From assembly GCF_002154225.1 (NCBI RefSeq), contig NZ_MTSE01000001.1, forward strand, positions 62,001-126,000: 64,000 nt of DNA. The letters are read 5' to 3'. The position numbers and the translations under genes were made by a program. The notes under the pieces were generated by a model. That model ran no database searches. It had not been told where the DNA came from and saw only the letters and a program-made list of their open reading frames with translations. Shown piece by piece: positions 26,701-33,971 of this stretch. The stretch comes from Hymenobacter crusticola (GTDB lineage: Bacteria > Bacteroidota > Bacteroidia > Cytophagales > Hymenobacteraceae). How positions within the stretch are numbered: position 1 is the stretch's first letter; every line of letters starts with the position of its first letter.

Positions 26701-28218
26701 CTGGTCGAAAGTCGCAGCAACAGACGTAGTGCGGGGCGCTGCCGGCGCATTGCGAGTGGGCAGCACGGCGGTTACCTGTGCCGAGGCACTAACCGTTAAT
26801 ACCGCCCCGTTGCTAGCTCCCGCCGTGGTCACGACGACAACCGGCCCCGTGCTAGCCCCTTGGGGCACCACGACCGTTAGCTGCGTCAGCGAATTAGGCA
26901 CTATGCTAGCCGCTGGCACCGAAACGCCGTTGAAGGTTACTTCTTTGACGTTTAAAAAGTTGGTACCCGTAATCACCACGCTACTTCCCACTGCGCTGCT
27001 GGTCGGCGACAGGCTGGTGATGGTAGGCAAAGGCAGGGCTTGATTCTGATTCAGGCGTATGCTAGCCGTTGCGTTGCTACTGTTAGCGGTTGCTAAGTCT
27101 AGGTCGCCGTCGCCGTCTACGTCACCGAGGGCAATGCTGTAAGGCCGAGTGCCGGTTGCCACCTGCTGGTTGTTGGCGTAAACGAAGCGGCCGCTGCCAT
27201 TATTTAAGCATACGCTCACGGTAGCGCCGCCAGAGTTGGCTGCTACAAAATCTAGGTCCCCATCGCCGTCTACGTCGCCTACCGCTACACTATTTGGCGT
27301 GCTCCCGACGCCTACTTCCTGGCTGGCGCTGAAGGTCGCACTGCCGTTGTTCAGGCGCACGCTCACCGAATTATCGTTACCGTTGGCCGCTACAAAGTCT
27401 AGGTCCCCGTCGCCATCTAGGTCGCCCACGGCCACACTGCGCGGATCACGTCCTACGCCTACGTTCTGGCCGCCGCCGAACGTTCCGTTCGTGTTCAGGC
27501 GCACGCTCACCGTGCGGCTGCCGTTGGTAGATGTCGCCACGAGCAAGTCGAGGTCGCCGTCCTTGTCCACATCACCCAGCGTTACTTCCTGGTTGCCATA
27601 CACCGTGGTAGTGTTGAGCGGGCCGCTAAAAGTAGCCCGGCCATTATTCAGCCAAACACTGACGCCGCTCGTCTCGGTGCCACCGACGGCGAGGTCCAGG
27701 TCCCCATCGCCGTCCACATCCCCCACCGCCACGCTGTTTAAGCTCGGGTTCATCACGCCGCTTGGACTGGTGATAAAGGTGTTATTCCCGTTATTGAGCT
27801 TTAGCGTAAACCCCAGGCCAGCAGCACTGATGTTGTTGGCAATGGCCAGGTCTAGGTCCCCATCCCCATCTAAGTCGCCCACGGCTAGCCCCTGGGCGCT
27901 GGTTCCTACCGGCACCTCAAACCCGGTGCTAAAGTTGGGGCTCGTGCCGGTGTTCAGGCGCACGCTCACGGTGCTACCACCCAGCGTAAATAGGTCGAGG
28001 TCACCGTCCTTATCTACATCACCTAGCACCACACGCTGCGGAGTAGTCTCCACGCTAGGATCGAAGCCGCCGCTGAAAAAGCCACTACTTGGTGTAATGG
28101 CTTGCGCTAGGCTAGGTGTGTTTGCTAGCAGCAAGCCTATGGCCCCTAAGCGTAGGCTAGACGCCGCCTTCTTGATAGCCGGCAGCAAGCCAGCCGGAAT
28201 AAGAGTAGTAATCTGCAT
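23716..28218 (-). CDS. Giant secreted FG-GAP/VCBS-repeat protein with T9SS sorting domain
   Basis: 1500 residues from ATG at 28218, which opens a signal peptide (MQITTLIPAGLLPAI...NTPSLAQA); a TTG at 28242 is an alternative. More than twenty repeats of the form GDVDGDGDLDL-...-VSVRLNNGSGTFSG make FG-GAP/VCBS beta-propeller blades with Asp-rich calcium sites. They are interrupted by an IPT/TIG domain (ITSLSPTSSAVGSSVVITGTN) and two SbsA/Big_5-like Ig domains (APAAPRTTSVAATFDQPLST; SLGAPRTGPVTATFSQSLST). The last ~80 residues (LYPNPSAGRFTL ... GLYQLTLRT) are a type A T9SS C-terminal signal, so it is exported and probably cell-surface. The role is likely adhesive. A decayed paralogue lies just upstream. 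Confidence 0.9.
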   Translation of the reverse strand: MQITTLIPAGLLPAIKKAASSLRLGAIGLLLANTPSLAQAITPSSGFFSGGFDPSVETTPQRVVLGDVDKDGDLDLFTLGGSTVSVRLNTGTSPNFSTGFEVPVGTSAQGLAVGDLDGDGDLDLAIANNISAAGLGFTLKLNNGNNTFITSPSGVMNPSLNSVAVGDVDGDGDLDLAVGGTETSGVSVWLNNGRATFSGPLNTTTVYGNQEVTLGDVDKDGDLDLLVATSTNGSRTVSVRLNTNGTFGGGQNVGVGRDPRSVAVGDLDGDGDLDFVAANGNDNSVSVRLNNGSATFSASQEVGVGSTPNSVAVGDVDGDGDLDFVAANSGGATVSVCLNNGSGRFVYANNQQVATGTRPYSIALGDVDGDGDLDLATANSSNATASIRLNQNQALPLPTITSLSPTSSAVGSSVVITGTNFLNVKEVTFNGVSVPAASIVPNSLTQLTVVVPQGASTGPVVVVTTAGASNGAVLTVSASAQVTAVLPTRNAPAAPRTTSVAATFDQPLSTAAATLGAIRVFGSQAGGKKAGNATVSGNTLTFDPSTDFKPGEKVQATITAQVQSTTGAVAKPHVFEFTAATSPSTGVFGGGSEVSTPAGATSTAVGDIDGDGDLDLVAPVSSIPDRVSVRLNDGSGSFSGSQEVAVGSAASSVALGDVDGDGDLDLVTGNASTASVRLNNGSGVFAGGQEVTINGTGSKASLGDMDGDGDLDLVASDGVHFNNGSGTFSGQNIVANSITSLALGDVDSDGDLDVVSVLYGTTGLASIAVSVQLNNGAGGLSAGQVLPEGTGTYTDIALGDVDGDGDVDVLTIAGFSRAVSVRLNNGSGTFGDSQQVTLASQPQDIEVSDVDGDGDLDLLASPFNGTTVSVRLNNGMGLFGNGQELIFASALQSLTTGDVNGDGAPDLIVANLTAFRTPGRISIRLNQPTTSPLIITALAPVRNSLGAPRTGPVTATFSQSLSTSAATLGALKVFSAQAGGQKAGAATVSGNTLTFTPTTGFKAGETVFATVTTAAQGSGGQTLGTGHVYQFTTATSRSQGPGYFSGFYNGTDLAAGVTDAGVVVAGVVAGDVDGDQDLDLVSAKGVQLNDGAAGFVPGPALTINGIPRGLVLGDVDGDGDLDVVVAANTGVGVAQVRLNNGQGSFSGTQQVSVGFDPSAVALVDVDADGDLDLLTANYSSNSVSVRLNNGQGSFSGGSEVAVGAQPVSLAVGDVDNDGDLDLLTPSFSGTTVSVRLNNGTGTFSGNGEVSVGFNPHSVVLGDLDGDGDLDLVTANYNDYTPNTLNSSTVSVRLNTGSGTFSGTQNQLVPWRGAVSVALGDVDGDGDLDLAIANENNYGTENSTAVIRLNTTGTFSFWQNVTVGRGVGSLAFGDVDGDGDVDLITSNGADGTASVRLNRLSSERNAAVLRTTPNASTAALSLYPNPSAGRFTLNCSATQSQAATLTLTDRLGRVVLQQSLTLQVGVNSFPVEAPAAAAGLYQLTLRTTDGHAQQQKIVIQP

Positions 28219-28289
28219 AGAAGAAAGGAAGTATGGTGTCAAATGGTCGCGCCACTCGTTGGCGGCGGTACTGCAGTATGCCTAGGTGG

Positions 28290-28560
28290 GCCATGGCAGG
28301 CTCACGGTGGAGTATCTGTTGCTAATCCTCGGCTCTAAAATCTGTGCTGGATTGGAGCTGCGTGTGTTGCGTTCACCGTAGCCGTGCCTTCTCACCGCCT
28401 GCCTGTTGACTAAAGACCTGAGGCGCTTCTTGGGTAGCCGTGTTGTTGCTCAAGGTTTGGCTGAAGCTCACGGCCACATCCGGCGTGCGCGGCGCAGAAC
28501 AAACGTTGCGGGCGGGCAAGAAGTTGGTAATTATTGGCGCCTGGGCTTACAGGGTGCCTG
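28290..28560 (-). pseudogene. Remnant of a second Big_5/FG-GAP protein
   Basis: Read on the minus strand, this stretch gives IITNFLPARNVCSAPRTPDV, then AVSFSQTLSNNTATQEAPQV and FSQQAGGEKA before a TGA. It aligns with the Big_5 domain of the intact neighbour (ITALAPVRNSLGAPRT... VFSAQAGGQKA). Beyond the stop, a frameshifted stretch still resembles the following VSGNTLTFDPSTDF segment. Neither end is complete and stops interrupt it. It is a broken paralogue immediately upstream of the large gene. Confidence 0.7.
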
Positions 28561-28746
28561 TCAGGAAGACGAGTGGGGTGATGCGCAGAGCAGCAAAACT
28601 CTACCCACCAAAAAAATTCGGCAGGCACCAAGCGTATAAGGTAGCAGCATAAGGAAAGATGGCGTGAATCGGTTATTGCAGGTAATCAGTACAGTAGGAC
28701 GGGAGCAAGGTATAGATTGTTTCCATTAAGCCTATAAATTCTTGTT

Positions 28747-28908
28747 TTAATAATATATCCAGGGGGCAACGTAAGCTCCCAGGGCTTCCACGTGTGGGAG
28801 CCGGAACGTCACGCTCACTCGGTCTTGGCCCTTAGCCGTAGGGGCATATTCTGCGCTGGAAGCTAGCGGCGACGCTTGTTCAACGTTGTCTGTTTGCAGC
28901 ATCAGTCC
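28747..28908 (-). other. Possible C-terminal gene remnant, unidentified
   Basis: The minus frame ending with TAA at 28747-28749 reads coherently for ~50 residues (LMLQTDNVEQASPLASSAEY, then APTAKGQDRVSVTFRLPHVE, then ALGAYVAPWIYY). It has protein-like composition but no good start and no family I recognise. It lies in a run of decayed genes and is probably another fragment. Confidence 0.3.
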
Positions 28909-29121
28909 TCGACCAACTCAGAGCCAGATAGGAGCAATAGAGAGCTAGGCCATTAATAGCTTTTGCAAAACCTCGAAGCCTGGCTTGCTCAATCTCCTCA
29001 CTGGAACCAGGTATGCTGCATGCTATAAGTGGTGGCTTGCTGTAGAGCGAAACCAGGGGACCTAGCGGAATCTGTTGTTTTATTAGCTCCACCAGAACAA
29101 AGGGTGAGCCACGCAGACTAG

Positions 29122-29604
29122 TGGCCGCTGCGGGTGGGGTGGCTAGTTGAGCCCGGCTTCGGACCGATTGACGTGGAAGTGGCGGCCACGATGCAAGCGG
29201 CGGCTGAGGCGCTGCACGGAGCCGGCTGCGTGGTAGAGCCAGTGCGTCTCCCGGCGCTCGAGCAGGAGAATGCCCTTCAGCTGTTTAATTAACTGCACGT
29301 GATGGAGTTGAAGCCCGCGTTTAGGGAAGCAACAGCGGGCCACGAAGCCGACATGTTCACCATTTCGAAAGCCATGCTAGCTACGCCCGATACGGCGATG
29401 CAGGCCTACATTTTGGCTGAGCAAGCCGCGGAGCGGCTGCGCGACGGTTTCGCCGCCTACTTTCAGCGCTACGATGCGCTACTTTGTCCCGTGCTGCCCA
29501 TTCCCGCCCATGAGCACGGAAAGACGGAGTTCATCATCAACGGCCAGACGGTGCCCGCCACCCACCTAGCTAATCAGCGCATTCAGCGGCTATGCTTCAG
29601 CTAA
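29122..29604 (+). pseudogene. Amidase (amidase-signature family) pseudogene
   Basis: The open frame reads like the C-terminal half of an amidase: RVGWLVEPGFGPIDVEVAAT, LHGAGCVVEPVRLPALEQEN, then, after an in-frame TAA at 29290-29292, LHVMELKPAFREATAGHEAD, AERLRDGFAAYFQRYDALLC and PVLPIPAHEHGKTEF. The N-terminal Ser-cisSer-Lys catalytic part is missing. The C-terminus breaks off after PATHLANQ into unrelated sequence. The gene is therefore truncated at both ends and carries an internal stop. Confidence 0.8.
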
Positions 29605-29622
29605 AGCCCCAAGCCACATGGC

Positions 29623-29662
29623 AATAAAACTCTCTTCAAGTTGTTTGGAGAGGGTTTTTATT
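29623..29662. terminator. Terminator-like hairpin between amidase remnant and Crp/Fnr gene
   Basis: AATAAAACTCTC pairs with GAGAGGGTTTTTATT with one internal mismatch and is T-rich on both strands. It probably serves the Crp/Fnr gene on the minus strand and may once have served the amidase gene. Confidence 0.55.
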
Positions 29663-29683
29663 GTAGCAGCCCTAGGTGCAGTC

Positions 29684-30247
29684 TTATCGGCGCAGTCGAC
29701 TTAGCGTTTCCCGCGACATGCCTAGGTAGGAAGCGACCATGTGCAAGGGTACCCGGTTAAACACCAGGGGGTAGGTTTGCTGGAACTCTAGGTATTTTGC
29801 CTCGGCAGAAGCACTGATGAGGGAAAAGATGCGGCGCTGGCTGGCCTCGTAGCTACGAGCCTGCAGCTGCTCATAGCACGTTTTGAGCGTTGGAATCGCC
29901 AGGAGCAATTCGTCCCAGTCCGCCTTGGTCCAAGTGAGGACCGTTGTTGCCGCCAGCGCTTCTATGTTGTACACCGAGGGGGTTTCGGTGCGGTAGCTTT
30001 GGTGGTCAGTCACCCACCAGTTCTCCACGGCAAACCGCAACGTACGGTTCGTGCCGTCTTCGCTGAATCGGTAGAGCCGGCAACAGCCGCTGGCAATAAA
30101 GCACTGGAGCCGCCAGACCTCGCCCTCATGCAAAAGGGACTGCCATTTGCGCAGCTTGCGTACCGTGCTGCGAGCGCGCAGCCATTCCACCTCCGCATCT
30201 GAGAGGGCCGCCTGCTGGCGGATGTAGGGTTCAGAAACGGCAAACAT
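29684..30247 (-). CDS. Crp/Fnr family transcriptional regulator
   Basis: 187 residues from ATG at 30247 (MFAVSEPYIRQQAAL); the frame stays open to 30331, but the extra Arg-rich segment is not typical. Residues ~20-115 are a cyclic-nucleotide-binding-like beta barrel (LLHEGEVWRLQCFIASGCCRLY). The C-terminal part has the short helix-turn-helix of this subgroup (HMVASYLGMSRETLSRLRR). Such proteins are abundant in Bacteroidota, usually without a known ligand. It follows the GNAT-MarR pair on the same strand after ~125 nt, and its target is not evident from neighbours. Confidence 0.85.
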   Translation of the reverse strand: MFAVSEPYIRQQAALSDAEVEWLRARSTVRKLRKWQSLLHEGEVWRLQCFIASGCCRLYRFSEDGTNRTLRFAVENWWVTDHQSYRTETPSVYNIEALAATTVLTWTKADWDELLLAIPTLKTCYEQLQARSYEASQRRIFSLISASAEAKYLEFQQTYPLVFNRVPLHMVASYLGMSRETLSRLRR

Positions 30248-30371
30248 GCAGGCAAAAAGGTGGAAAATAGTTCGTCGTCGAATTGGCTTTGAGTAGGCCG
30301 TACGAGCGGACCTCGCCCGGCAAGGGAGCATGCTTGGAAGTAGATGTTCTAACTAATAGACCTAGAAGTGT

Positions 30372-30869
30372 CTAGGTCGATTCAGCGGCACTCTCTCCGG
30401 GCAGAAAAGCTTTGGCCCGAGCCAGGAAGCTCTTTTCTTTCAGCTGGTGCTCTACTTCTGTAACGGCTTCCAGAAGCTTATGGGGCGTATCTAGCAGCTC
30501 GGTGGCGGCAGCGGCAACAAGTTGCCAAACCGGCTGCATTTGCAGTACCAGCGCCTCGCCCTTCGCGGAGAGCTGTATCAGTCGCTTCCGTTCATCCTGC
30601 TTATCCTTTTTGGACCGCACGAGCTTTTCCTTTTCCAGCTCTTTCAACAGCGTGATGGTGGAGGGATGCGTGTAGCCGATTTCCGCTGCTAGCTCCAGCA
30701 CGCTCAAAACGGGTTTGTGATGCAAGATGTAGAGCACCGGAAACCACTTCGGCTGAAAATCTATCCCGAGTTCTTTGAACAATAAAAAGCTGTCTCTGCG
30801 CAGCTGTTCGCTGAGGCGTAGCAACCTAGTCGCAATAGCTAAGGGTCCTGATTCGTCAAGGAGGCTCAT
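30372..30869 (-). CDS. MarR family transcriptional regulator
   Basis: 165 residues. The winged helix-turn-helix core (SVLELAAEIGYTHPSTITLLKELEKEKLV) is followed by the wing KKDKQDERKRLIQLSAKGEAL, both characteristic of MarR. Helices at both ends form the dimer interface. The start lies 12 nt after the stop of the GNAT gene, so the two form a small operon on the minus strand. MarR-GNAT pairs are recurrent in bacteria, and the regulator may control its own operon in response to a small molecule (inference). Confidence 0.9.
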   Translation of the reverse strand: MSLLDESGPLAIATRLLRLSEQLRRDSFLLFKELGIDFQPKWFPVLYILHHKPVLSVLELAAEIGYTHPSTITLLKELEKEKLVRSKKDKQDERKRLIQLSAKGEALVLQMQPVWQLVAAAATELLDTPHKLLEAVTEVEHQLKEKSFLARAKAFLPGESAAEST

Positions 30870-30881
30870 TCCGGTTTGCCG

Positions 30882-31379
30882 TTAAGCGCTTAGATGCAGG
30901 TGATAATACACATTATCAGGCGTCATACGCGGAAAATAGGCCGGCATTTCCTCGCTTTTTCGGCGCTCGAAGCCGTTGCGCTCATAAAACCGGTGCGCGG
31001 CTTTGAGCATGTCCACAGTGCTTAGATACACGTCCGTGATGCCCTTCGCGCGACAGTCATTTAGCAACGTATTCAACAAGAGCTCGGCAGTACCCATCTC
31101 TTTGCCTCGGTACTCTTTTTTAACGAACATCTTTCGCACAGCACAGGCTTGGTGCCCGGTAGCAATCATGGCGATGGTACCAACCAATTCATCGTTTGAT
31201 TTTGCTCCCCAGAATCCACCCCCTGTTTGGTGGTAGAACGCTTCCACATTTAGCAAATCGGGTTGGCCTTCCAGCGTTATAGGCACATTGAATTCAATTT
31301 GCTGGATGGGTAATATCAAGTCCAGTATCTGCTGAGAACTGTCATTGAAGAGAGGGGTAATGGTAAGCGCTGGACGCAT
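30882..31379 (-). CDS. GNAT family N-acetyltransferase
   Basis: 165 residues. It has the GNAT fold with GGGFWGAKSNDELVGTIAM (strands 2-4), the acetyl-CoA loop around RKMFVKKEYRGKEMGTAELL (the R-x-x-G-x-G-like segment is RGKEMG) and a C-terminal AAHRFYERNGFERR, the typical FY-K-GF ending. The substrate is unknown. It is the first gene of a two-gene unit with the MarR regulator. No close relation to the catabolic loci in the window is visible. Confidence 0.88.
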   Translation of the reverse strand: MRPALTITPLFNDSSQQILDLILPIQQIEFNVPITLEGQPDLLNVEAFYHQTGGGFWGAKSNDELVGTIAMIATGHQACAVRKMFVKKEYRGKEMGTAELLLNTLLNDCRAKGITDVYLSTVDMLKAAHRFYERNGFERRKSEEMPAYFPRMTPDNVYYHLHLSA

Positions 31380-31577
31380 GGCAACAGGAGTTAATTAAGT
31401 TACGTAGTCACAAACGTAGTCAACTACCTTTTGATTTGAGTAATATTTTTCCTGCTTCTCTGCGACTGCCAACGCTACCAGCGGCAAGGGAAGTGGCTCA
31501 TGCCCGCCAAGTACTAGTTAGCGCCAAAAGCCATATGCCACAGTAAGCTAAGCTAGCTACTTGCGCGCCGTGTGCCC

Positions 31578-32939
31578 TCAAGCTAGTGCCGTGCGAGCCG
31601 AGGGCTGGCGTAGGTCGCCAAGCGCAGCAAGCAATTGTTCGGTCTGGCCTGGTTGCAGACGCGCCGTCGTCAGACGGAGGCCGGGGGGACTTTGGAGGCA
31701 GAAATCGGCGCCGGACCGTACCAGCCAGCCTTTAGCTAGTAGCCCCTGCGCTGCCGTGGCCGCATCCGGCAGGGGCAGCCATAGGTTCAAGCCGGCTTGG
31801 CCAGGAGTGGGTAAGCCCAGGGCGGCTAAACCTGTTTGCAAGTGATTAAATCGGGCCTGGTAGGCCACTCCGGCTGCTACAAGACGTTCGCGCACCGATG
31901 ACGTATGGAGTAGATTGACCACTAATCCTTGCAACAGGGAGCTTACCCAACCCATGCTCGTAGCCTGGGCATAATCAAGCTTGGCTAGCGTGGCCGCATC
32001 GCCGGTGCTCACGGCCACGCGCAGGTCGGGGCCCAAAAACTTGGAAAAGGAACGCACTGTCAGCCAGCGCGCGGCGTGGTTGTGCCAGGGCATGTACGGG
32101 GCAAGTTGCAGCAAACTGGAATGGTCGTCGTCGAGGAAAAGCACCTCGGGGTAGTGGGGCAGTAGCGCACGTAGTGCTTGGGCCCGTTGCGTCGTAGTGA
32201 CTGCCCCGGTCGGGTTTTGGGCGCGCGTGCTAAAAACAGTCGCCCGGCACCCACCCGCTAGAGCGGCCGTAAGGCTAGCCGGCAAAATGCCCTCAGCATC
32301 GCTGACCAGTGGCACGGGGCGCAGACCCAAGGACCGCACTAAAGCCAGTACGGTGAAATAACCGGGGTCCTCGACAGCTACTTTATCACCTGGCTTGAGC
32401 TGCGCGCGCAAAGCCCGCTCCAAGGCATCGAGTGCACCAGCCGACACGAAGATGCTTTCCCCATGCAGGCCGTCGGCGGCAAAGGCTTCCTGAGACCATT
32501 CCAGCAGCGCGGGCACGTTGTGCGCCTCGCCGTAGAGCCGGGGAGTAGCTAGGTCGAGCGCCGTGAAGGCAGACGCTAGCTCCGCCCGCGTCGGTAGAAA
32601 AGCCGGATCGGGATTCCCGTCGTGCAGCGCAACCACACCACTGACCGGTGCAGCCTGAAACGCAAAAGCAGGTTGCTCGCGATGGCGGCGAGCAACAACT
32701 GACCCCCGCCGGCCATCAGTGATAATAATTCCGTTTTCGAACAGAGCTTTATACGCTGTTGCAATCGTATTCTTATTGACACCTAGGCTAGTAGCTAGGT
32801 CTCGCACCGTGGGCAATTGCGTGCCAGCTGCGAGTGCACCCGTACTGACGGCCTGCTCTACAGCGCGGTAGATATCGGCGCTCTTGCGGCTACCTGGTGG
32901 CAGGGCCAATAGCGCTGCTAACGATGTCTCTTGGAGCAT
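31578..32939 (-). CDS. MocR-type regulator (GntR helix-turn-helix fused to aminotransferase fold)
   Basis: 453 residues. Residues ~15-80 are a GntR winged helix (LPTVRDLATSLGVNKNTIATAY). Residues ~110-445 have the fold-type I aminotransferase domain, with the pyridoxal-phosphate lysine in RSFSKFLGPDLRVAV, the Asn-Pro in AQNPTGAVT and DDDHSS. MocR proteins sense pyridoxal phosphate or amino compounds and control adjacent divergent genes. It diverges from a DJ-1/PfpI-family gene across a 69-nt spacer, the probable target. Its ATG (32937-32939) almost abuts the -33 element of that gene's promoter. Confidence 0.92.
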   Translation of the reverse strand: MLQETSLAALLALPPGSRKSADIYRAVEQAVSTGALAAGTQLPTVRDLATSLGVNKNTIATAYKALFENGIIITDGRRGSVVARRHREQPAFAFQAAPVSGVVALHDGNPDPAFLPTRAELASAFTALDLATPRLYGEAHNVPALLEWSQEAFAADGLHGESIFVSAGALDALERALRAQLKPGDKVAVEDPGYFTVLALVRSLGLRPVPLVSDAEGILPASLTAALAGGCRATVFSTRAQNPTGAVTTTQRAQALRALLPHYPEVLFLDDDHSSLLQLAPYMPWHNHAARWLTVRSFSKFLGPDLRVAVSTGDAATLAKLDYAQATSMGWVSSLLQGLVVNLLHTSSVRERLVAAGVAYQARFNHLQTGLAALGLPTPGQAGLNLWLPLPDAATAAQGLLAKGWLVRSGADFCLQSPPGLRLTTARLQPGQTEQLLAALGDLRQPSARTALA

Positions 32940-32961
32940 AACGGATGGAAAAGTATATTTG
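32931..32961 (+). promoter_or_regulatory. Promoter of the DJ-1/PfpI gene
   Basis: TTG at 32931-32933 and TATATTTG at 32954-32961 (a TAnnTTTG match), separated by 20 nt, form a Bacteroidota-type promoter. The -33 element overlaps the start of the divergent MocR gene. Confidence 0.55.
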
Positions 32962-33008
32962 TCTTATTACGTTCATTTTTTTGTCCTAGTTCAAAAAATT
33001 CAAAACGT

Positions 33009-33713
33009 ATGCCAGCTACTACCACAGAACGCCAACTTACTATCGGGGGCTTAATTTTCCCTGGCCTGGACCAATGCGATTTTACTGGCCCCTTTACTGC
33101 ACTTTCGCGAGTACCTAATTCTCGCTTTCTGACGCTGTGGAAAGAGTTGGAACCCGTAACGGACCTGAATGGCCTGCGCCTGCTACCCGATACAACGCTA
33201 CGGGAGGCACCGCAACTCGATGTATTGCTGGTGCCAGGAGGAAAAGGTCAGGAAGGCTTGATGACGGACGAGGTAGTCATTTCCTTCATTCGACAGCAGG
33301 CAGCGGGGGCTAGCTATGTCTTTTCGGTGTGCACGGGAGCCTTGCTGTGTGGGGCCGCCGGCTTGTTGCAAGGTCGCCGGGCAACTACCCACTGGGCAGC
33401 GTTGGATGTACTGCCTTATTATGGCGCAACGGTGAGCACGGAGCGGGTGGTGGTAGATGGCTCCCTTATTACCACGGGCGGTATAACGGCAGGTATCGAC
33501 GGGGCGCTGCAAGTAGCGGCGCTGCTCCGGGGTGATACTGTAGCGCAAGAAATTCAGCTCGATATTGCCTACGATCCACATCCAATCTTTTCAGCTGGCT
33601 CGCCGGCAACAGCCCCGGCTGAGGTGCTGCGCGCCGTGCAGGCCCGCACCCAGGCCCTAACGGACCGCCGCCTGGCCGCTGGCCGTATCTACCAAGCGGG
33701 CCCGGCTGTTTAG
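33009..33713 (+). CDS. DJ-1/PfpI family protein (isonitrile hydratase-like)
   Basis: 234 residues from ATG at 33009 (MPATTTERQLTIGGLIFPG); the frame runs back to 32931 but overlaps the promoter. It has the class I glutamine-amidotransferase-like fold with the nucleophile elbow FSVCTGALLCGAAGLLQGR and the following TTHW. LDVLLVPGG precedes it, and GGITAGIDGAL gives the isocyanide-hydratase-like pattern. It lacks the AraC domain found in relatives. The divergent MocR regulator probably controls it. The actual substrate is unknown. Confidence 0.85.
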   Translation: MPATTTERQLTIGGLIFPGLDQCDFTGPFTALSRVPNSRFLTLWKELEPVTDLNGLRLLPDTTLREAPQLDVLLVPGGKGQEGLMTDEVVISFIRQQAAGASYVFSVCTGALLCGAAGLLQGRRATTHWAALDVLPYYGATVSTERVVVDGSLITTGGITAGIDGALQVAALLRGDTVAQEIQLDIAYDPHPIFSAGSPATAPAEVLRAVQARTQALTDRRLAAGRIYQAGPAV

Positions 33714-33880
33714 CACTGTTTCACTAGGTCGCCTTTTTTACCTTTTGGCGCCGCAAAACTAGCTCCGTAGCCTTTGACTTCCCGGAACTCGCGTAGGGCC
33801 CGACCAGTAGCAGAATAGGTCTGAGCCGTGCGCGCCTTGCCGGCCAGGACCACATAAAACTGCCTCGCTAACCTAGGTCG
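33710..33880 (-). other. Protein-like minus-strand fragment without start
   Basis: The minus frame ending at TAA 33710-33712 reads FYVVLAGKARTAQTYSATGR, then ALREFREVKGYGASFAAPKG, then KKGDLVKQC. The composition is protein-like, but there is no start or recognised family, and part of it forms the hairpin at 33856-33893. It may be the tail of a lost gene. Confidence 0.2.
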
Positions 33881-33893
33881 GCGAGGCAGTTTT
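33856..33893. terminator. Bidirectional terminator
   Basis: A perfect 13-bp stem (AAAACTGCCTCGC at 33856-33868 / GCGAGGCAGTTTT at 33881-33893) with a 12-nt loop lies between convergent genes. It has A/T runs on both sides. Confidence 0.85.
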
Positions 33894-33971
33894 GGTTGTG
33901 CAAGGCAGTTGTTAAAAATACCCGAGCTAGCTCATTTTCAATTTGCCCGCGCCAGCCCTCCTTTGTTTTCT

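Noticed and set aside
23716..28218. Regularly spaced DNA repeats resembling a CRISPR array
   Set aside because: The spacing follows protein blades, repeats are diverged and in frame, and there are no unique spacers or cas genes.
24458..28285. Long plus-strand open frames rich in Ser, Pro, Arg and Thr opposite the FG-GAP gene
   Set aside because: They mirror the repeated blades of the minus-strand gene (SRSPSPSTSPTA is the antisense of GDVDGDGDLDL-type repeats) and have no independent domain or signal.
30248..30331. N-terminal extension of the Crp/Fnr regulator
   Set aside because: Arg-rich and unlike the family; ATG at 30247 gives the usual length.
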